A DNA stretch of 64,000 nucleotides from Nelumbo lutea. Its lineage: Eukaryota; Streptophyta; Magnoliopsida; Proteales; Nelumbonaceae. Position 1 is the stretch's first letter, and the number at the start of each line of letters is the position of its first letter. The notes under the pieces were generated by a model. That model made no database searches and had not been told where the DNA came from. It saw only the letters and a program-made list of their open reading frames with translations. The stretch is taken from positions 63,607,655 to 63,671,654 of the forward strand of contig JAKGHH010000005.1 in the NCBI GenBank assembly GCA_022828595.1, read 5' to 3'. The translations under genes were made by a program, and so were the position numbers. This document shows positions 22,693 to 35,680 of the stretch, piece by piece.

Positions 22693-25394
22693 ATGCCTTC
22701 TGATAATCTACGGAAGCTGAAAATGCTAAAAGAGACTCGTCCCCATAAACGTTACTTCTTCAAGGTCTTGTTGGCGGGTTTCTCGACAAAACTCGTAAGT
22801 GATCTTCGCCCCAACGGCCCACCTTCCTCCCCCCCTCTCTCTCTCTCTCTCTGGATCGGTCCCACCTCACAAACATCCAGTTTCCAGAAAGCATCATATA
22901 GCCACACTAAACTGCGTTTGCGTATGCAGGTGATACCGCTGGCTTTCAGTAGACAACTGAGCGGAGAGAGCTGGATAGAGAAGGCGAGACTAAATAGTTG
23001 CAGGGGTTCATGGGATGTGAAGGTCAGTTGGAGAAGTAGCGAGCGCATGTATTTTGGGGACAACTGTTGGCGGGATTTTGTGAAAGAACACCATCTTAAT
23101 GTTGGAGACTTTTTAGTGTTTCAACACCATGGACGTTTAATTTTTGATGTCATGGTATTTGATCGAAGCTGCTGCGAGAAGGATTATCCTCCTGATTTTG
23201 TTGTCGAAGACTGCAACAACAACAACAATAACAACAACGAGAAAACGATGAAAGAGCAAGAAGAAACCATTCACGCTAATCACTCAAAATTTAATCGTCC
23301 GAGTGAGATTTTTTTTCCTACATTTCTTTTTCTTGAGATCACATTGGCACTCCACAGCACATCCAAATCGTATAATACAAGAGATGTTTCCGATGCACGC
23401 TCAGATGCGCCTGTAGGGGCGCAGATGGAAACTGGAAAGTGGAATTTTCCATGGTTTTCAGTCGGGTTTTCTGTACATTGCTTAAATGAAGTATTATTAT
23501 GTTATGTATAGGTAGAAGGCCAATTAAAGAAGAAAACGTTGCAAGCAAGCCACGCTCCTATTTCGAGACAACGATCCAAGCATCTAATATTTGCGACGGA
23601 TATGAATACCTGGTGATTCAGAAATAAATATCAGGGTAAACACATTCAACCTACTAATCATACAAGACGCTTTACACCTACGTAACATTCAGATTCATAT
23701 TCCACCTTATAAATACAAATACGGAGAAGTATAGACAGGCCCAATATAGATTTCTGATTTTTAGAGTTATAAACATTCAAAATATCAAAAACCTCCTATT
23801 CCATACATCAATGTCCGTCCATAAATTAACAACAATTCCAATGTAACACCCATATCAACTGTACTTTAGGCCTAAAAATTCGGACTCTAGGTTAACTGAA
23901 CTATCATTCTGTTTCCGGTGTATGGCCAGAACATGCTCTGAGGTCAATGTGAAAAGCACTCTGTGATGAGCAAATCCAGACTCAAGTCTAATGCTATTCT
24001 GATCATTCAATAGAAACAAATATCTAGAAGACTAGAACCATTGTGATAGAAGTGTCTAATTAGGAGATGATCATAAAGGCAAAATTGGTTTTTTCTTTTT
24101 GTTTTTAAATATCTGCACATAGCGTAACTAATGTTAAAGAATTGCCGTGGAAGGGAATGTCTTTGTCCAATGAGGCTATGTCATCACCAAATAGGGGAGG
24201 TTCTGGTCCACTTTACTTTAAAAAAGTAAGGGAGGTTTTAGTATTTACAATAAAATGGGGGGAGGTTTAAATATTTTACCCTAAATGCTAAATATTATCA
24301 TTTTGGCATTATTTTTAAGTTCTAACATAGCAATTCAACCGTACTTCGAGAAAATTCAATACAATGTCCTAACATACGGTTTCAATAGTAGGGATACATC
24401 TTGGGCGGATTCTGGTTGGCATTTTGTCAAAACTTGATTCAGCCTGCCCAAAAATCCCGGGCCCAATGCAATGTAAAATCCTAAAATTGGGTACCCGACT
24501 TACCCCTACCCAACAGCCATTGCCGTCATACATTGAAAACATCACATATCGCCATAATGGAGAAGAGAGATGTTCCCTATGTATGGCTGTAATGGCTGTT
24601 TGGACTCTGATTGTTGTGTCAAAAGCACATTCCACCTTGTATGCATACATCTTTTGTTTTCATTTGTTTTTTAGAATCACCATATCATCAAAAAAGGAAA
24701 AAAAAAAAGCAAAACAAAAACATGTTCTTGGATCCTATTTTTAGAAACAATAAGATATTGATTTTTAAAATAAAAACATTTTTTGGCATAGAAATTATAT
24801 GATATATCGAACATGATGTTGATTAATCAGATGAAAGAATGTTTTTGAAACCAGATTAAAGGACATATTTTTTGTTACAGTTTTGAAGATAAAAAAAACA
24901 CACACACACACAAAATCAAAAACATGTTTTTTGTATATTTGTTTTAAGAAACAATCTATTTTCACAAATGCCGCCAAAATGTGTGGACACAGTAGCGTTA
25001 GAGACTCCTCGAACTTGAATAGCCTTACCTTGCTATAACATACGCGACGAGTAAACTTCAGTGGTGTGGAATGATAAGTTTCTTTTGGTTTGGATGCAGA
25101 ATATTCCCAAAGCATTTGAGAGATCCTCAGGGAAAGTTGTGGCCAGTGACATTATGTAGCAGAGGATTCTGGAATCACTATTCTCGTTTGTTCATACGAT
25201 ATGGTTGGCGTGAGTTTTCAATTTCAAACAAACTAAAGAAAGGATATAAATGTATCTTTGAGCTCAATTCTGTAACAATGATTTTATTAGGAATGTGTGG
25301 TTTCTATTCTCTTGGACTTTTTATCCATCTTTTGCCACATTGCATCTATCATTTTCTCTTGTTCTGGGTGTTAATTGAATTTGTGGAAATGTGA
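22693..25394 (+). pseudogene. B3 gene B: two-domain REM-type gene with a broken second B3 domain
   Basis: Exon 1 is 22693-22794, exon 2 is 22930-23302 and exon 3 is 23512-23612; exon 4 begins at 25100. The first three junctions follow the cluster pattern (phases 0,1,0). B3-1 is complete: RYFFKVLLAGFSTKL, then VIPLAFSRQLSGE, NCWRDFVKEHH and GDFLVFQHHG. The linker has an Asn run (23214-23240). Exon 3 carries SYFETTIQASN. Exon 4 starts correctly with IPKAF, but the next residues of the domain are missing and the reading frame changes. The continuation (DPQGKLWPVTL, GWREF, YKCIFELN) lies one frame over, and the expected frame hits TAG at about 25157. After ELN the C-terminus is hydrophobic and not B3-like. 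A small deletion in exon 4 most likely inactivated B3-2. B3-1 alone could still be made. Confidence 0.7.
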
Positions 25395-25472
25395 TTATAA
25401 TACATTTTATCACCTCTCATGCATTGTTAATGTGATAAAGTAACACCGACTAGGGGGAGTGTTTGCTACATG

Positions 25473-25797
25473 TACGGGTGTCGATTTGCACAGATTGGAT
25501 GGATTAATAAGACATTTTGAATTGGACCAGTCGAGACTTAATGGTCGAAAGTATTTATTGGATCGGATTGGACTGGACCCGGTTCATCCATTGATAGAAG
25601 ATAAGAATATAGGTGTCGATCGATAAGGTTTGAGTTGAACTAATCTAAATCAAAACAAATTTGAACAAATTAGAATTCTATACATTGAATTGGACTGATC
25701 CAAAATCGTCATTGGATTAGATTTAACCTGATCCATTTCTAATGGACTCACATTGGACTGATCAGATTGGACCAAATCCAATCCAATTGACACCCTA
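25473..25797. mobile_element. MITE with TAGGGTGTCAATT ends, dimeric, copy 2
   Basis: The left end is TACGGGTGTCGATT and the right end AATTGACACCCTA. A perfect 9-bp direct repeat, TGCTACATG, flanks it (25464-25472 and 25798-25806). The interior is again two related halves (about 25475-25600 and 25610-25790). It lies 80 bp after the end of the gene B reading frame. An 8-9 bp duplication fits a hAT or Mutator-type mover. Confidence 0.8.
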
Positions 25798-25806
25798 TGC
25801 TACATG

Positions 25807-28589
25807 GACATGATTTTGTTTTTTTTTGTTTTTAACTTTATTGACATGTCAATTCTTTTCGTTTTTACAAAGCAAATCATACATATTGAGCAACATTCTC
25901 ATAAATCATAATTTCTGCTCTATATCTACTCAGTTTGGGTAGAGTGCAGATGCAAATTCGTACAGTGCCAATACAATGTTCATAAGTACCGTTTACAAGG
26001 GTTTGCAATGTGATCAAAGTAGTTCCTATTTTAGGGTTTGACTATGATATGATATGGACAAAATATGATATTCAAAAAACAATTGACCAATAAACACGGT
26101 AGCGAATAATGTGTTATTTATCAAAATTCAATGGTGGCTTTTGATTGGTTAAAACTCTTTACCACATCTTTTCTGCATCATAGATTTTTCCTCTATTTTA
26201 ATATAAGGTATCTCGTGTCTTGCCTTTTAAGTGGCATGAAGGCCATTATTAACGAGATTTTAGGATGGTTCTTTTTTTCCAGTTTTATATATCTTTTTTT
26301 TTTTGTAATGATTTATATTTGATATTTTATACATATCTAGCTAGTGAATTTGACTAGGATGCAAATAGAGTGTAAACCCCTGTTCAAGGTAAATACTATT
26401 TTGGTTTAGTTTTACTAGTGGTTGGCAAGAATACAATTATGCATTGACAAATGACAGAAAACACATTTTTCAATACATATTTACATTCAAAATAATATGT
26501 AAAGTAATAAGCTGGTATCAGAATTGGTAACCATTCAATTGGTATTTATTCAAATATGTACAATGCAAATATATACAAAATATTACAAAATATTACAAAA
26601 TATAAGGCTTTGCATTCTACATATTTGCATTTTTCAGTAAGGGCTGGGTGATCGTAAATAGGACCAGATCGAGCTTAGCACCTGTTATAAGTTCTATAGA
26701 CTACTAGGCCCAGTCGTGGAGCAGCCCACGTTCTGGCTTGAAACATAAGCTTCGGCCTAGTCCAGTTGTGCCTAATTCCAGGCCTTTGACCTTTATGCAT
26801 AAAATATTAAATATATAAAATACTAAAAGTTATATGTCATATATTGTGCATAAAATTTATTTTATGAATTACTAAGCCTGCAATTTCTGGGCTAATGTGC
26901 TCATTTGGAATAACTCTCTAGGTGGTTGTAGTTGTAGTAGAGACTGGATCACTTCATGTCTTTACGTGAATTGGAGAGGCTGATATGGAGGGGCAAAAAG
27001 TGGATTGGAGAGGCAAGTATACTAGTTTGATGCTGACGCCTAGGGTTGAAGTTCATCTGGGTTGGTTAGGTTTTAAAGTCTAACTCTAACCCATTCTAAG
27101 TTATTGAACCCCCAATTCTAATCTTTACCCAATCTGACCTTCTGGGGTTGGGTTTGGGTTGCACCGGTTTCTTCGCTTCATTTTGATAAAATGCCCTTAT
27201 TTGCTTAGACTTAAGATTAGTCAATTAAAATCACTGATTTTAGCATTATTACATATGCAAAAATATACGGATTCATGAGATGTTTACACATATAACTATG
27301 AAGACTTGTTCAGTTGAAGCATTTATAATCTAACAGCAATATGACACAAAATAGGACCGACTGAGGAAGTACTTCATATAGCCGATTCCATATAATTTGA
27401 GATGAGGCTCATATAGCCGATTCCATATAATTATAGTAACCCTAATACCTTTTTCAGGTTTAGCTTGAGCTAAACCAGCCCATTTGCGCCCCTACTTGCC
27501 ATCTTCTAAATCTTAATACATCAAAACAAGCAGAGGATAGGGTTTATATTCAAAAGTAAAAAATAATTTTCATAGTGACACAAATGTTTCCAAACTTTTC
27601 ATAAAGTTGTATTTTCATAATATTTTAAGGAATTTCCATTTTAGAAATTTGTGGAAAATTTCTTTAAAATGTAGTAAATATCTACTGGAAAATATTGAAA
27701 TATTTTGTAAAATTTAGGAAAATTAATAACATTGGAAGGATTTTAGAAAATTATTGAAAAATGTGTAAATTTCATTGTAAATTATTGAAACTAATGAAAA
27801 TAATTATAATTTCACTATTTAAAGATAAATAAATAATGGTAATTTAAAAAATAAATTAATTAATTTTCATATTTATACAAATGTAATAAAATTTTCAGAA
27901 TTTACATATATTACATTTTGGAAAATTAAAGATAATTTAGTGTAATTTTATAAAGAAACAAAGTAATAACAATTTATAAATAATATTTAGTGATTTTCCA
28001 ATTATTATTCTTAAATTGTTGAATTAGAAAATTACTTAAATTACTGAATCAAAAATTAGTGAACTTTAAATTACTCAAGTAAAGTTAGTTAACAATAAAA
28101 TTAATAATTACTTAAACTACTGGAAATTAGTCTATTAGTAAAATGTTAATAATTAAAAAAGTTTATGCTAAATAGTAAATTAGAACATTAATAAATTAGT
28201 AAAGTTTCCATAAATTACTAAATTAGAAAATTAATAAACTAATAATGTTATCATAAATTACTTTAATTACTAGAACAGAAATAGAGAGTTATAATTTTAC
28301 TAACAGAGTTACTGTTTTAAGTAAATAAGTAAAATTAGTAAATTTTGATATAAACCGACTTGGCCCAATTGGAAATTTAGCCCGTGCATCGCACGATCCC
28401 GAGTAATTTCATGCTTAATTGTATGGCTGGAATCCAACTCGGCGATCAGGATTCTCTGATTTATGTGGCATAAGAGCATAAGTGGCGTTCATTGAGCGTC
28501 CCATAACTCAAAAGGATGAAAATATTCTCAATCTTCTCTCGTGCTGGGGATCTCGGCTGCTACTGCTGCTTTTTTTTATTAATAAATAT
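25807..28589. other. Intergenic, AT-rich; no gene seen
   Basis: It contains GGGCTGGGTGATCG / GCCTAGTCCAGTTGTGCC-type degenerate text (26640-26790), a direct repeat CATATAGCCGATTCCATATAATT (27378-27431), long poly-A/T-rich tracts (27600-28350), and CCCGTGCATCGCACG at 28381-28395, near-complementary to the motif at 19703. No exon or RNA gene was recognised. Confidence 0.45.
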
Positions 28590-30560
28590 ATAAAGAGGTA
28601 CTTATGTTATATATAATAATGCTTCTTGAATTATTAATAAATATCAATTTATTATTAGGAAATATAAATTAGTTTATTAATTTATTAAATTATTAATAAA
28701 TTAATATAATATTAGTTTATAAAAATATACTAAAAATAAGACATTTTGTGTATAGATGGGGCTTTGGGCTCAGGCTCAAGCTTCAGCCTTTATATTATGG
28801 CTAAGCTCGGGTTCAAGATCGAGGCCTGATGGTTGGCCCGAGCTCGGGCTTGGGCTTGCACATTTTTTTGTTGGTAAAGAGGCCCATGTTAATTATAAAA
28901 CTATTATTTTTTATAAATTAAAATTTTTATTTAATTCTAGTTTAGCATAAAAATATATATAACATTTCTATATATATTAATATAATTTTTGTTATTTAAA
29001 TACTTGAGCTTATTAGGTGTTGTTTAGCTTGGTCCATATTTGTTAAACCCATCATTGGACTCCAAAAGTTTGATACCAAATTAGACTTTGGATCAAATTA
29101 TCTCTGATAATGCGTGGGCATGGTGCATATTTTAGCTAGACCTAAATCAAAGAAAATAGTTGCTTGGGCCTATAAATTTATAGATCTAAGCGGGTTAGGT
29201 TAAGTTATAAACAATTTGTTACTTTTTATTATTAATTATTAAAATATTGTTAACTATTAAAACATTATAATTATTAAATTACTATATTTGTTTAGAATAC
29301 AACAATTTATAGAAATTATCATAATTAAATGTATTTTTCTACTATTTATAGCTTAAATTATAATTACTGTTAATTATAGTTTAAAAATAATTATGTTAAT
29401 TATATTACTATTAATAATTAAAATACATTATTTTTTTTCATTATTATTCATTTTTTTTGTAATAAAATACATTTAATCTAATTTTTAAATTATTTTCAGT
29501 ATTTTAATTAAGCTTTAGGTTTTTAGAATTTTTGGATTTTTAATTAAATTTTGGTGTTTTTTCATTATTATTTAGTAATTTTTGCATATGAGTATTTTTC
29601 AATAAATTCCAGTGTTTTCATGATTTAAATAACTAAATAAATACCATAGTTATTAAAAAATACAACTAATTTTCAATATTTTTTAATAATTTATAGTTTG
29701 GGTACTTTTTTAATAACTTTTGGTATTTTTTAATAATGAAATACTATTAATTGTACATTTTAATTATTTTTAGTAAATGCCCTTATTAATATAAAATATT
29801 GTTAATTTTCAATATTTTTGAATTATTTTTAGTATTTTAATTATGTTTAGGTTTTTTAGAATTTTTTGGATTTTTATTTAATTGTTTGTATTTTAAAACT
29901 ATCAATTAATATTTTTTATTGGTGTTTATTAAGGTCTCAACTCATAAGTTATGTAATAATATCATTTAAACTATCAATTAATATTTTTATATTTAAATTT
30001 ATTATTTTTATTAGTATTTATTAAGTTGGATTTTAAGTGGAATTAAAACACATTTTTAATATTTACTAAGCTTTGTTAATATTTATTATTAGTGAAAGTT
30101 TAGTGGCTTTTAAATTAATAATTTTTTGATTGTTTAACCTTAACCTATTTATATTATTTGATCTATATCATGGTTTTCAAATTGGACCAGACTTGAATAA
30201 CTGGGATCTGGTTAGGTGACCGGTTCCGTTTTACTCATTTCGCTAAAAACTATTGATTTGGTGAGAAAACCATAGACCCGGGCGCTCAAATTGTTTGAAT
30301 CGTCTAACTATTTTGGCCATTTCTATCTTTTTATTTATTTTTATTTTTTGTCAGAATGGGCCATCCATTCAACCCGGGAATTGGACCTCTGACCGGTTTA
30401 TTGTATGATTCGATTTAAATCAAAGATCTCTCTTAAATATGTTTCTTAAATGTAATAAAAACATGTATTATTAAAACAAGAGGCATTCGAAAACTCAAAT
30501 TTATCTCCTGTGCAAATGTATGAAAATAAGAAAAAATAAAAAAAATAGATAAAATATAAG
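28590..30560 (+). repeat. AT-rich module, segmental duplication copy 2 (upstream of gene C)
   Basis: Same string order as copy 1 at 20450-22560 (see that entry). This copy carries a hAT-like MITE insertion at about 30175-30415 that copy 1 lacks at the matching point near 22340. The module ends about 570 bp upstream of gene C. Confidence 0.75.
30175..30415 (+). mobile_element. hAT-like MITE, copy 3
   Basis: The left part is CATGGTTTTCAAATTGGACC. The interior shares TTGATTTGGTGAGAAAACC, GTCAGAATGGGCCATCCATTCAACC and GACCTCTGACCGG with copies 1 and 2. The right terminus is degenerate, so the target duplication is not clear. It sits within duplicated module copy 2. Confidence 0.6.
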
Positions 30561-31132
30561 TAAATCATCTCAAAGGAGACGGTGCTGACATGGAGATCTG
30601 GGCGATTCGCCCAAAATTTTATCCCATCACAGGCTTATCTTCTGATCTTGATCAGCAGGCTGTCTAATATGATAATATGGCCCGCATCCTATAATGAACC
30701 CATCCTCACCATTGGCAATTTGACCTGTTATGTTAATCATACGGAGAAGCGAGGATTTTTATTTATCGTCAGATCGGAATTTACGTCAGTCAATTCAGTA
30801 CCTAATTTTGTATTGGATCGTGACCGACAACACTTGAAAAGAAGGCGGGAAAGGAACGAGGGAAGGGGTGTTTGCTTGACCTACGTCATTTGTTGCTTCG
30901 CTTTGAAAAACAGCGGCTTCAGGACCGGCCGTCAATCGTCATATCAAAAAGAAATCTTCTTGAGTACGACTTTATAGAGAGAGAGCGAGAGACTCCCTTC
31001 TGTGAGTTGAGGAGTGAGGAGTGAGGATATTGTTTTTTTCTGTTGATCGGCCTCTCTGTTTTTGTGTTGAGTAAGCTTTCTTTCTAAAGAAGTTGTTTTC
31101 GTTCTTAGTTTCTGGTATTCTCTGTACAGGAA

Positions 31133-33377
31133 ATGGGCGGAAGGTGTGATGAATGCAGATCAAGCGATGAGTATGTTTATTGGACCTACTTCCAGTCCAG
31201 ACAGTTCTTTCAGATCCTCACCAACGATTTCGATCAGAAGCTTGTAAGTAGAAGCACCCTCTATCCTCTTGTCCTTGTCTCTCTTCGTTTTCTGTCTTAC
31301 GAGTATTGCAATATAACACGCAGAACATTCCCCCAAAATTCATGCACCACGTAAAGAAAGAAATCTCGAGCTCCGTCTCTCTTAGAGGTTCAAGTGGGAA
31401 AACTTGGAAAGTTGAAATTGTGATCGATGAGGATGGCGGCTGCTTCTTTCAACACGGTTGGAATATATTTGTTCAGGAAAATAGTCTGAAAGAGAAGAAC
31501 GTCTTGGTTTTCAGATACACCGGGAACTCGATTTTCGATGTCTTACTGTTTGATCAGTTTAGCCTCTGCGAGAAGGTGAGCTCGTATTTCCCAAGCAAGT
31601 GCGGATGTAATCTGAAAGAAAGTTCAACGGAGAGCTCTGTAGAATTTATATATTCATCTGTAGTGGATGTGGATGAAATAAAAAGAGGACGGGGAGGACG
31701 TGGTATTAAATGCTCTCCATCATTCAGAAGTAAAGGGAAAGAGGCCGAGAGATCAGAACCATTTAGTTGGCGTAATACATCTCAAGCTAAAAGGAAGAAG
31801 ATTGAGAAGAAGAGTGCCACACCTCTCCCTGCTAAGCGGAAACCCAAAAGAGAAGAACCTGCGGGTAGGTGAAAAAATGCTCCTTCATGTGATGGTTAAC
31901 ATAATAGCTTAACCATTGTTTGGGAATTTAACTTGCATTCTTTTCATGGTTTCATCTGAAAGATTATTCAGGTGATGAAGAATTATCTGAAAGCCTAAAC
32001 CGGGCGTTTCATATACACTTTCTATCAAAAAGACGACCTGTTACTGAAGTGGAGATGCTGAGGACCCTGGAATTGGCCAATGAAGCTTTAGTTTTGTCAG
32101 AAACAAGTTTCAAAATAGTTATGCAACCAACCCATGTGTATAAGAGATTTTACCTGGTAAGCTTTATATTTTACCTCATACTGTTGGTTGATGGTAGAAA
32201 TATGATTTTTCACTTTTTAGCCTGCAGAAGAGATTTTTTTTATTCTTTTTTTAAGTTGATTTTCTAGGGTTGCTGTGCAATCTGTCTGCTCACTCCTTTT
32301 CAAGTTCAGGGTACTCTCTAAAATTCGACAAGTTAGATGCCTTTAGCATCTATACATTTTCTCAATAACCATAAAAAAACAAGAATTTACGAGTGTCAAT
32401 TACAGTGCTGAAAGTGGAGACAAATCCTCCTAATTTTCCAATAGAGATTCTGTTACAGAAATATATGTTGTATGGTTTGTACTTGTTCTCAAATAAGTTT
32501 ATAACCCGGTATGCTGTATTAATAATTTTATTTGCTGTACATTACTAACCAAAGCGAAAGTAATATTGTAGAGATCCTTAAACAGTAATTAAGGAGGAAG
32601 GCAATTTCATCATCATGGTTAGAAGTAACAGAGTCAGAGCTTGAAGAAGAGAATTGTATCCACACTTGTATTATCATCGTATGTATTGGTTTGTATACAA
32701 GTAGGATGTACATAGAGTTTGTGTTGACTGGAGATATACACATATGAGTTATCTACAGAAAATATAGGATAGAGAGTAGTTATCTACAGAAGAAATAGGA
32801 TAAGAGACTTATATCTGTTATCTAGTCGGTTGATGAGAAGATACATAACAGGGAATTATTGCTGTGGTTTGTAAAATTAAATGATGTTCATAGTCTCATA
32901 GATATCAAAAAGTAACAAAAAGTGATTATCTGAACTGTTCAAAGTTGAATCACCACCACTGTGATTAATGGGTAATGACATTGTGTGAGTGGCCGAGGAT
33001 TTACTAAATTACTTTTTACTTTGTTGCAGACAATCCCAGCTGCGGCTGTGAGAATGCATTTTCTTCCTAGAAGTGAAGATGTCATTCTTTCGGTAGATGG
33101 AAAGACTTGGCGTGTGATGTTTCGTTCGCGATCACCCGGTCAAGGAGCCTTTTTAAACGGATGGCCAAAATTTGTATTGCATAACAACTTGGAAGAAGGT
33201 GATGTCTGCGTTTTCGAGGTTGGGAAGAGAAGGAATAACTTTTTACACATTGACGTAAAGATTTTTCGGGTTGTCGAAGAGGTGGTGCCCCTACAGGTCT
33301 TTCCTCTGAAAAGTGAAGCAACCGGAGGTGCACATAAAAGACTCCGTAGGCGAGGCGGGGCTCTCACAGTTTTTTGA
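31133..33377 (+). CDS. B3 gene C: intact two-domain REM-type transcription factor
   Basis: Exons 31133-31243, 31324-31864, 31972-32156 and 33030-33377 give 394 aa with all GT-AG junctions in frame (phases 0,1,0). B3-1 is at about residues 18-115 (SRQFFQILTNDFDQKL, NIPPKFMHHV, GWNIFVQEN, KNVLVFRYTG). The linker at about 116-262 is Lys/Arg-rich (KRKKIEKK, KRKPKREE), a plausible nuclear localisation signal. B3-2 is at about 263-370 (SFKIVMQPTHVYKRFYL, TIPAAAVRMHFLPR, GWPKFVLHNN, GDVCVFEVGK). The tail is short and basic. A TTTATAGAGAGA stretch about 160 bp upstream of the ATG could serve as a promoter element. For exon 2 the donor GTAGGT at 31865 is preferred over GTGAAA because it alone restores phase 1. 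No damage is visible. Its role (likely DNA-binding regulator, family known from reproductive tissues) is inferred from the family. Confidence 0.9.
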
Positions 33378-35438
33378 GATGGCAGCTTTAATTCAGCAGT
33401 TGTTTGGATGCTCTCGCATCATGTGGATTGTGGGGTGGGCATGGCGTTTGTAATTGTAGTTAACTAGTTGTGTCTTAGAGCTGCATTCTCCTTCATTTTT
33501 AGTTTTGCCAGTTTTATTAGGGATGATGGTTTTATGGAGAACTAGCAGTTTCCTCTTTCCACCTGTTTGTATATCATGTCTCCCAAGGCCATGTTTGTTG
33601 GCTGGTGCCCACCTGCCAAAAACGTTTAACTTCTTCCTCTTAGAAAGTGTGTAAGAACACCGTCACCAGGGTTATTCAATCAACTTTTGAATGGATTTGT
33701 TAAATCAGCTCACATTTGCTAATACTGTCGATGTGCTGAAGCAACAAAATCAAAGCGCTTGATTTGTTGATGTGGCCTCACATTGAATTTAAATAAATGA
33801 ACTGGCATTTTGGTGGGTCACAAATTACAAATCAAAGGCCTTTATTGTGTTTTAGCTCTGTAGCAACATTGAACTCTTGTTTAATAGTGGTGGAGAAATA
33901 ATGGCTTGTTTTATTAGGCTACTCCCTATTAAGCAAATGTGCCCCACGGACCGGGTAATCCGGGTAGGCGTGGTAAGCAATATATCCACTTTGGAGGATG
34001 CCAATTGTCAAAGAAGCAGGAATATTTTATTGGGAGACTGACGGTTCAGCCCATGCCACTTGTCAGAATTTGTAGGTCAAAAGTAATGTTGGAGTAGGTG
34101 GCGGATCGGAATTGATGTTAATTTATGGGCGGATGATGCATGGAGCGTGAGTTATTGACATTTTGGATGTTTATAACTTGGCAAATAAATCAGAAATCTA
34201 CATTGGGCCTGTCCCTATTTTTTCGTATTTTCTTTCATTTGCTCAAAGTTTGACATCTAAAACTACAATAATTATTTTAATAGATATATTGGCATTGGTT
34301 AACTTTCTTTTTTTTTGAATTTTAAATGCAGAAAATATTGATCTGAATTATGAAAATTATCAAATATCCATTTTGACCATATTATTAGAAAACAAAAAGT
34401 TGTATGATTGCATTTTAAGAGACAAGAGGAAAAGAACAACCAATTTTCTCTTAAAGTTGAAAGATTTTTATTAAGAGATAAAAGTTAAAAGAAAACCAAG
34501 AGAACCTTAGTCATACATTAATAAACGACTTAAATTATTGCTAGCATTTTGTCAAAGGATGGGGAATGAACAATTAACCCTTCCCTTGGTTTAGATGGTT
34601 TAATTAGGATCCTTGTGCATGTTATTTTATGGTTCGCAAAATGCATTTCTTTTTGAGTTTTGATTATCAAAAAAAGAAAAAAAAACAATAATCTTTTAGA
34701 TTAAATAGAAAACAGGAACAATTCCTTGGTAAGCATTTTCCTAAGTGGGGAGAAATATCAACCTCGTTAATGAAATTCTTCTAATCTAGGTGTAAGAATA
34801 CTCTATTAGTCATTGCTCAGCAATCATCAATGAAATTTCTTTTAATAAAATTTATTAGTAGATGTTGAAAAGATATAAATGGTATTTGCTTAAGGCTGCA
34901 TTCGGAATTGGTGTAAAAGTATATTGATGGTGTTTTATGCTGAACCGTGAGTTTGTGACCGTTGCACTTTTGATAAGCATGATGTGATTGGTGTAATATT
35001 TTACATCGATTTTATTGATTTAGTATTTAATCGATAATCAATGTAAAACTTTACATTTGATGAAGTTTTTCATTGATTCATGACATAAAAATTCCACTCC
35101 ATCTAAATGCACACAAAACTGAAGCTGAGTGAAATTTTAGTTGATCATGATTATGCAATTCCTCCAGAAAAGCGAACCAAGGACAAATTTTACATCATTA
35201 TTGGTTTACACTAATTCCAAACGCAACCTAAATGTCTATATTGACACGCGTTGGTCTTCCTAATATGCCCGAAGGCCAAAGCTCACTTGTCCTTTATTCC
35301 TCATTATACCTGTTTTGAGGGCTGGGAGTTGTAGAGGAAACTTCCTGCTATTTTCGAGACAGATTGATTTCCAATTTCTTGATATACGTCAAGCTCAATT
35401 GCCCAAGTTTGCCACCACTAGTTGGGTAGTCTGCCGGG
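33378..35438. other. Intergenic; no gene seen
   Basis: This is the downstream flank of gene C. It has AT-rich unique-looking sequence and A-tracts near 34660-34690. No coding or RNA feature was recognised. Confidence 0.5.
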
Positions 35439-35680
35439 CAAGGTTCAAAGTATCGACATGTATTGGCCCGTATCGACCGATACGTATCATTCCGGGACTC
35501 CTTTGATATGCCCCTTCAGTGGGTACATCGGATGTCTGACCGGTTCAGGGGGTAGAGGAGACCTAAACCGGCCCCTTGAACCGGTTGCGTAAAAAAATAA
35601 AAAAAAGCAACCAAAATGTGTATCGATTCGCCTGATACGCCCCTACTGGCATATCAGGCGTATCAATATTTTGAACCTTG
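35439..35680 (-). mobile_element. MITE with CAAGGTTCAAA ends, copy b
   Basis: It starts CAAGGTTCAAAGTATCGACA and ends GTATCAATATTTTGAACCTTG, inverted repeats of about 20 bp. The 8-bp flanks CTGCCGGG and CCGCCAGG match at 6 of 8. The interior (GACCGGTTCAGGGGGTAGAGG; TATCGACCGATAC) is the reverse complement of copy a at 16473-16659. Confidence 0.75.

Noticed and set aside
22752..23063. Minus-strand 103-codon frame
   Set aside because: Shadow of gene B exons 1-2 and the CT-rich intron 1.
24369..24802. Small open frames on both strands in gene B intron 3
   Set aside because: No recognisable domain; low-complexity and overlapping on both strands.
30582..30977. 131-codon plus frame upstream of gene C
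   Set aside because: No domain, weak composition, and it lies in the probable promoter of gene C; gene B has no counterpart.
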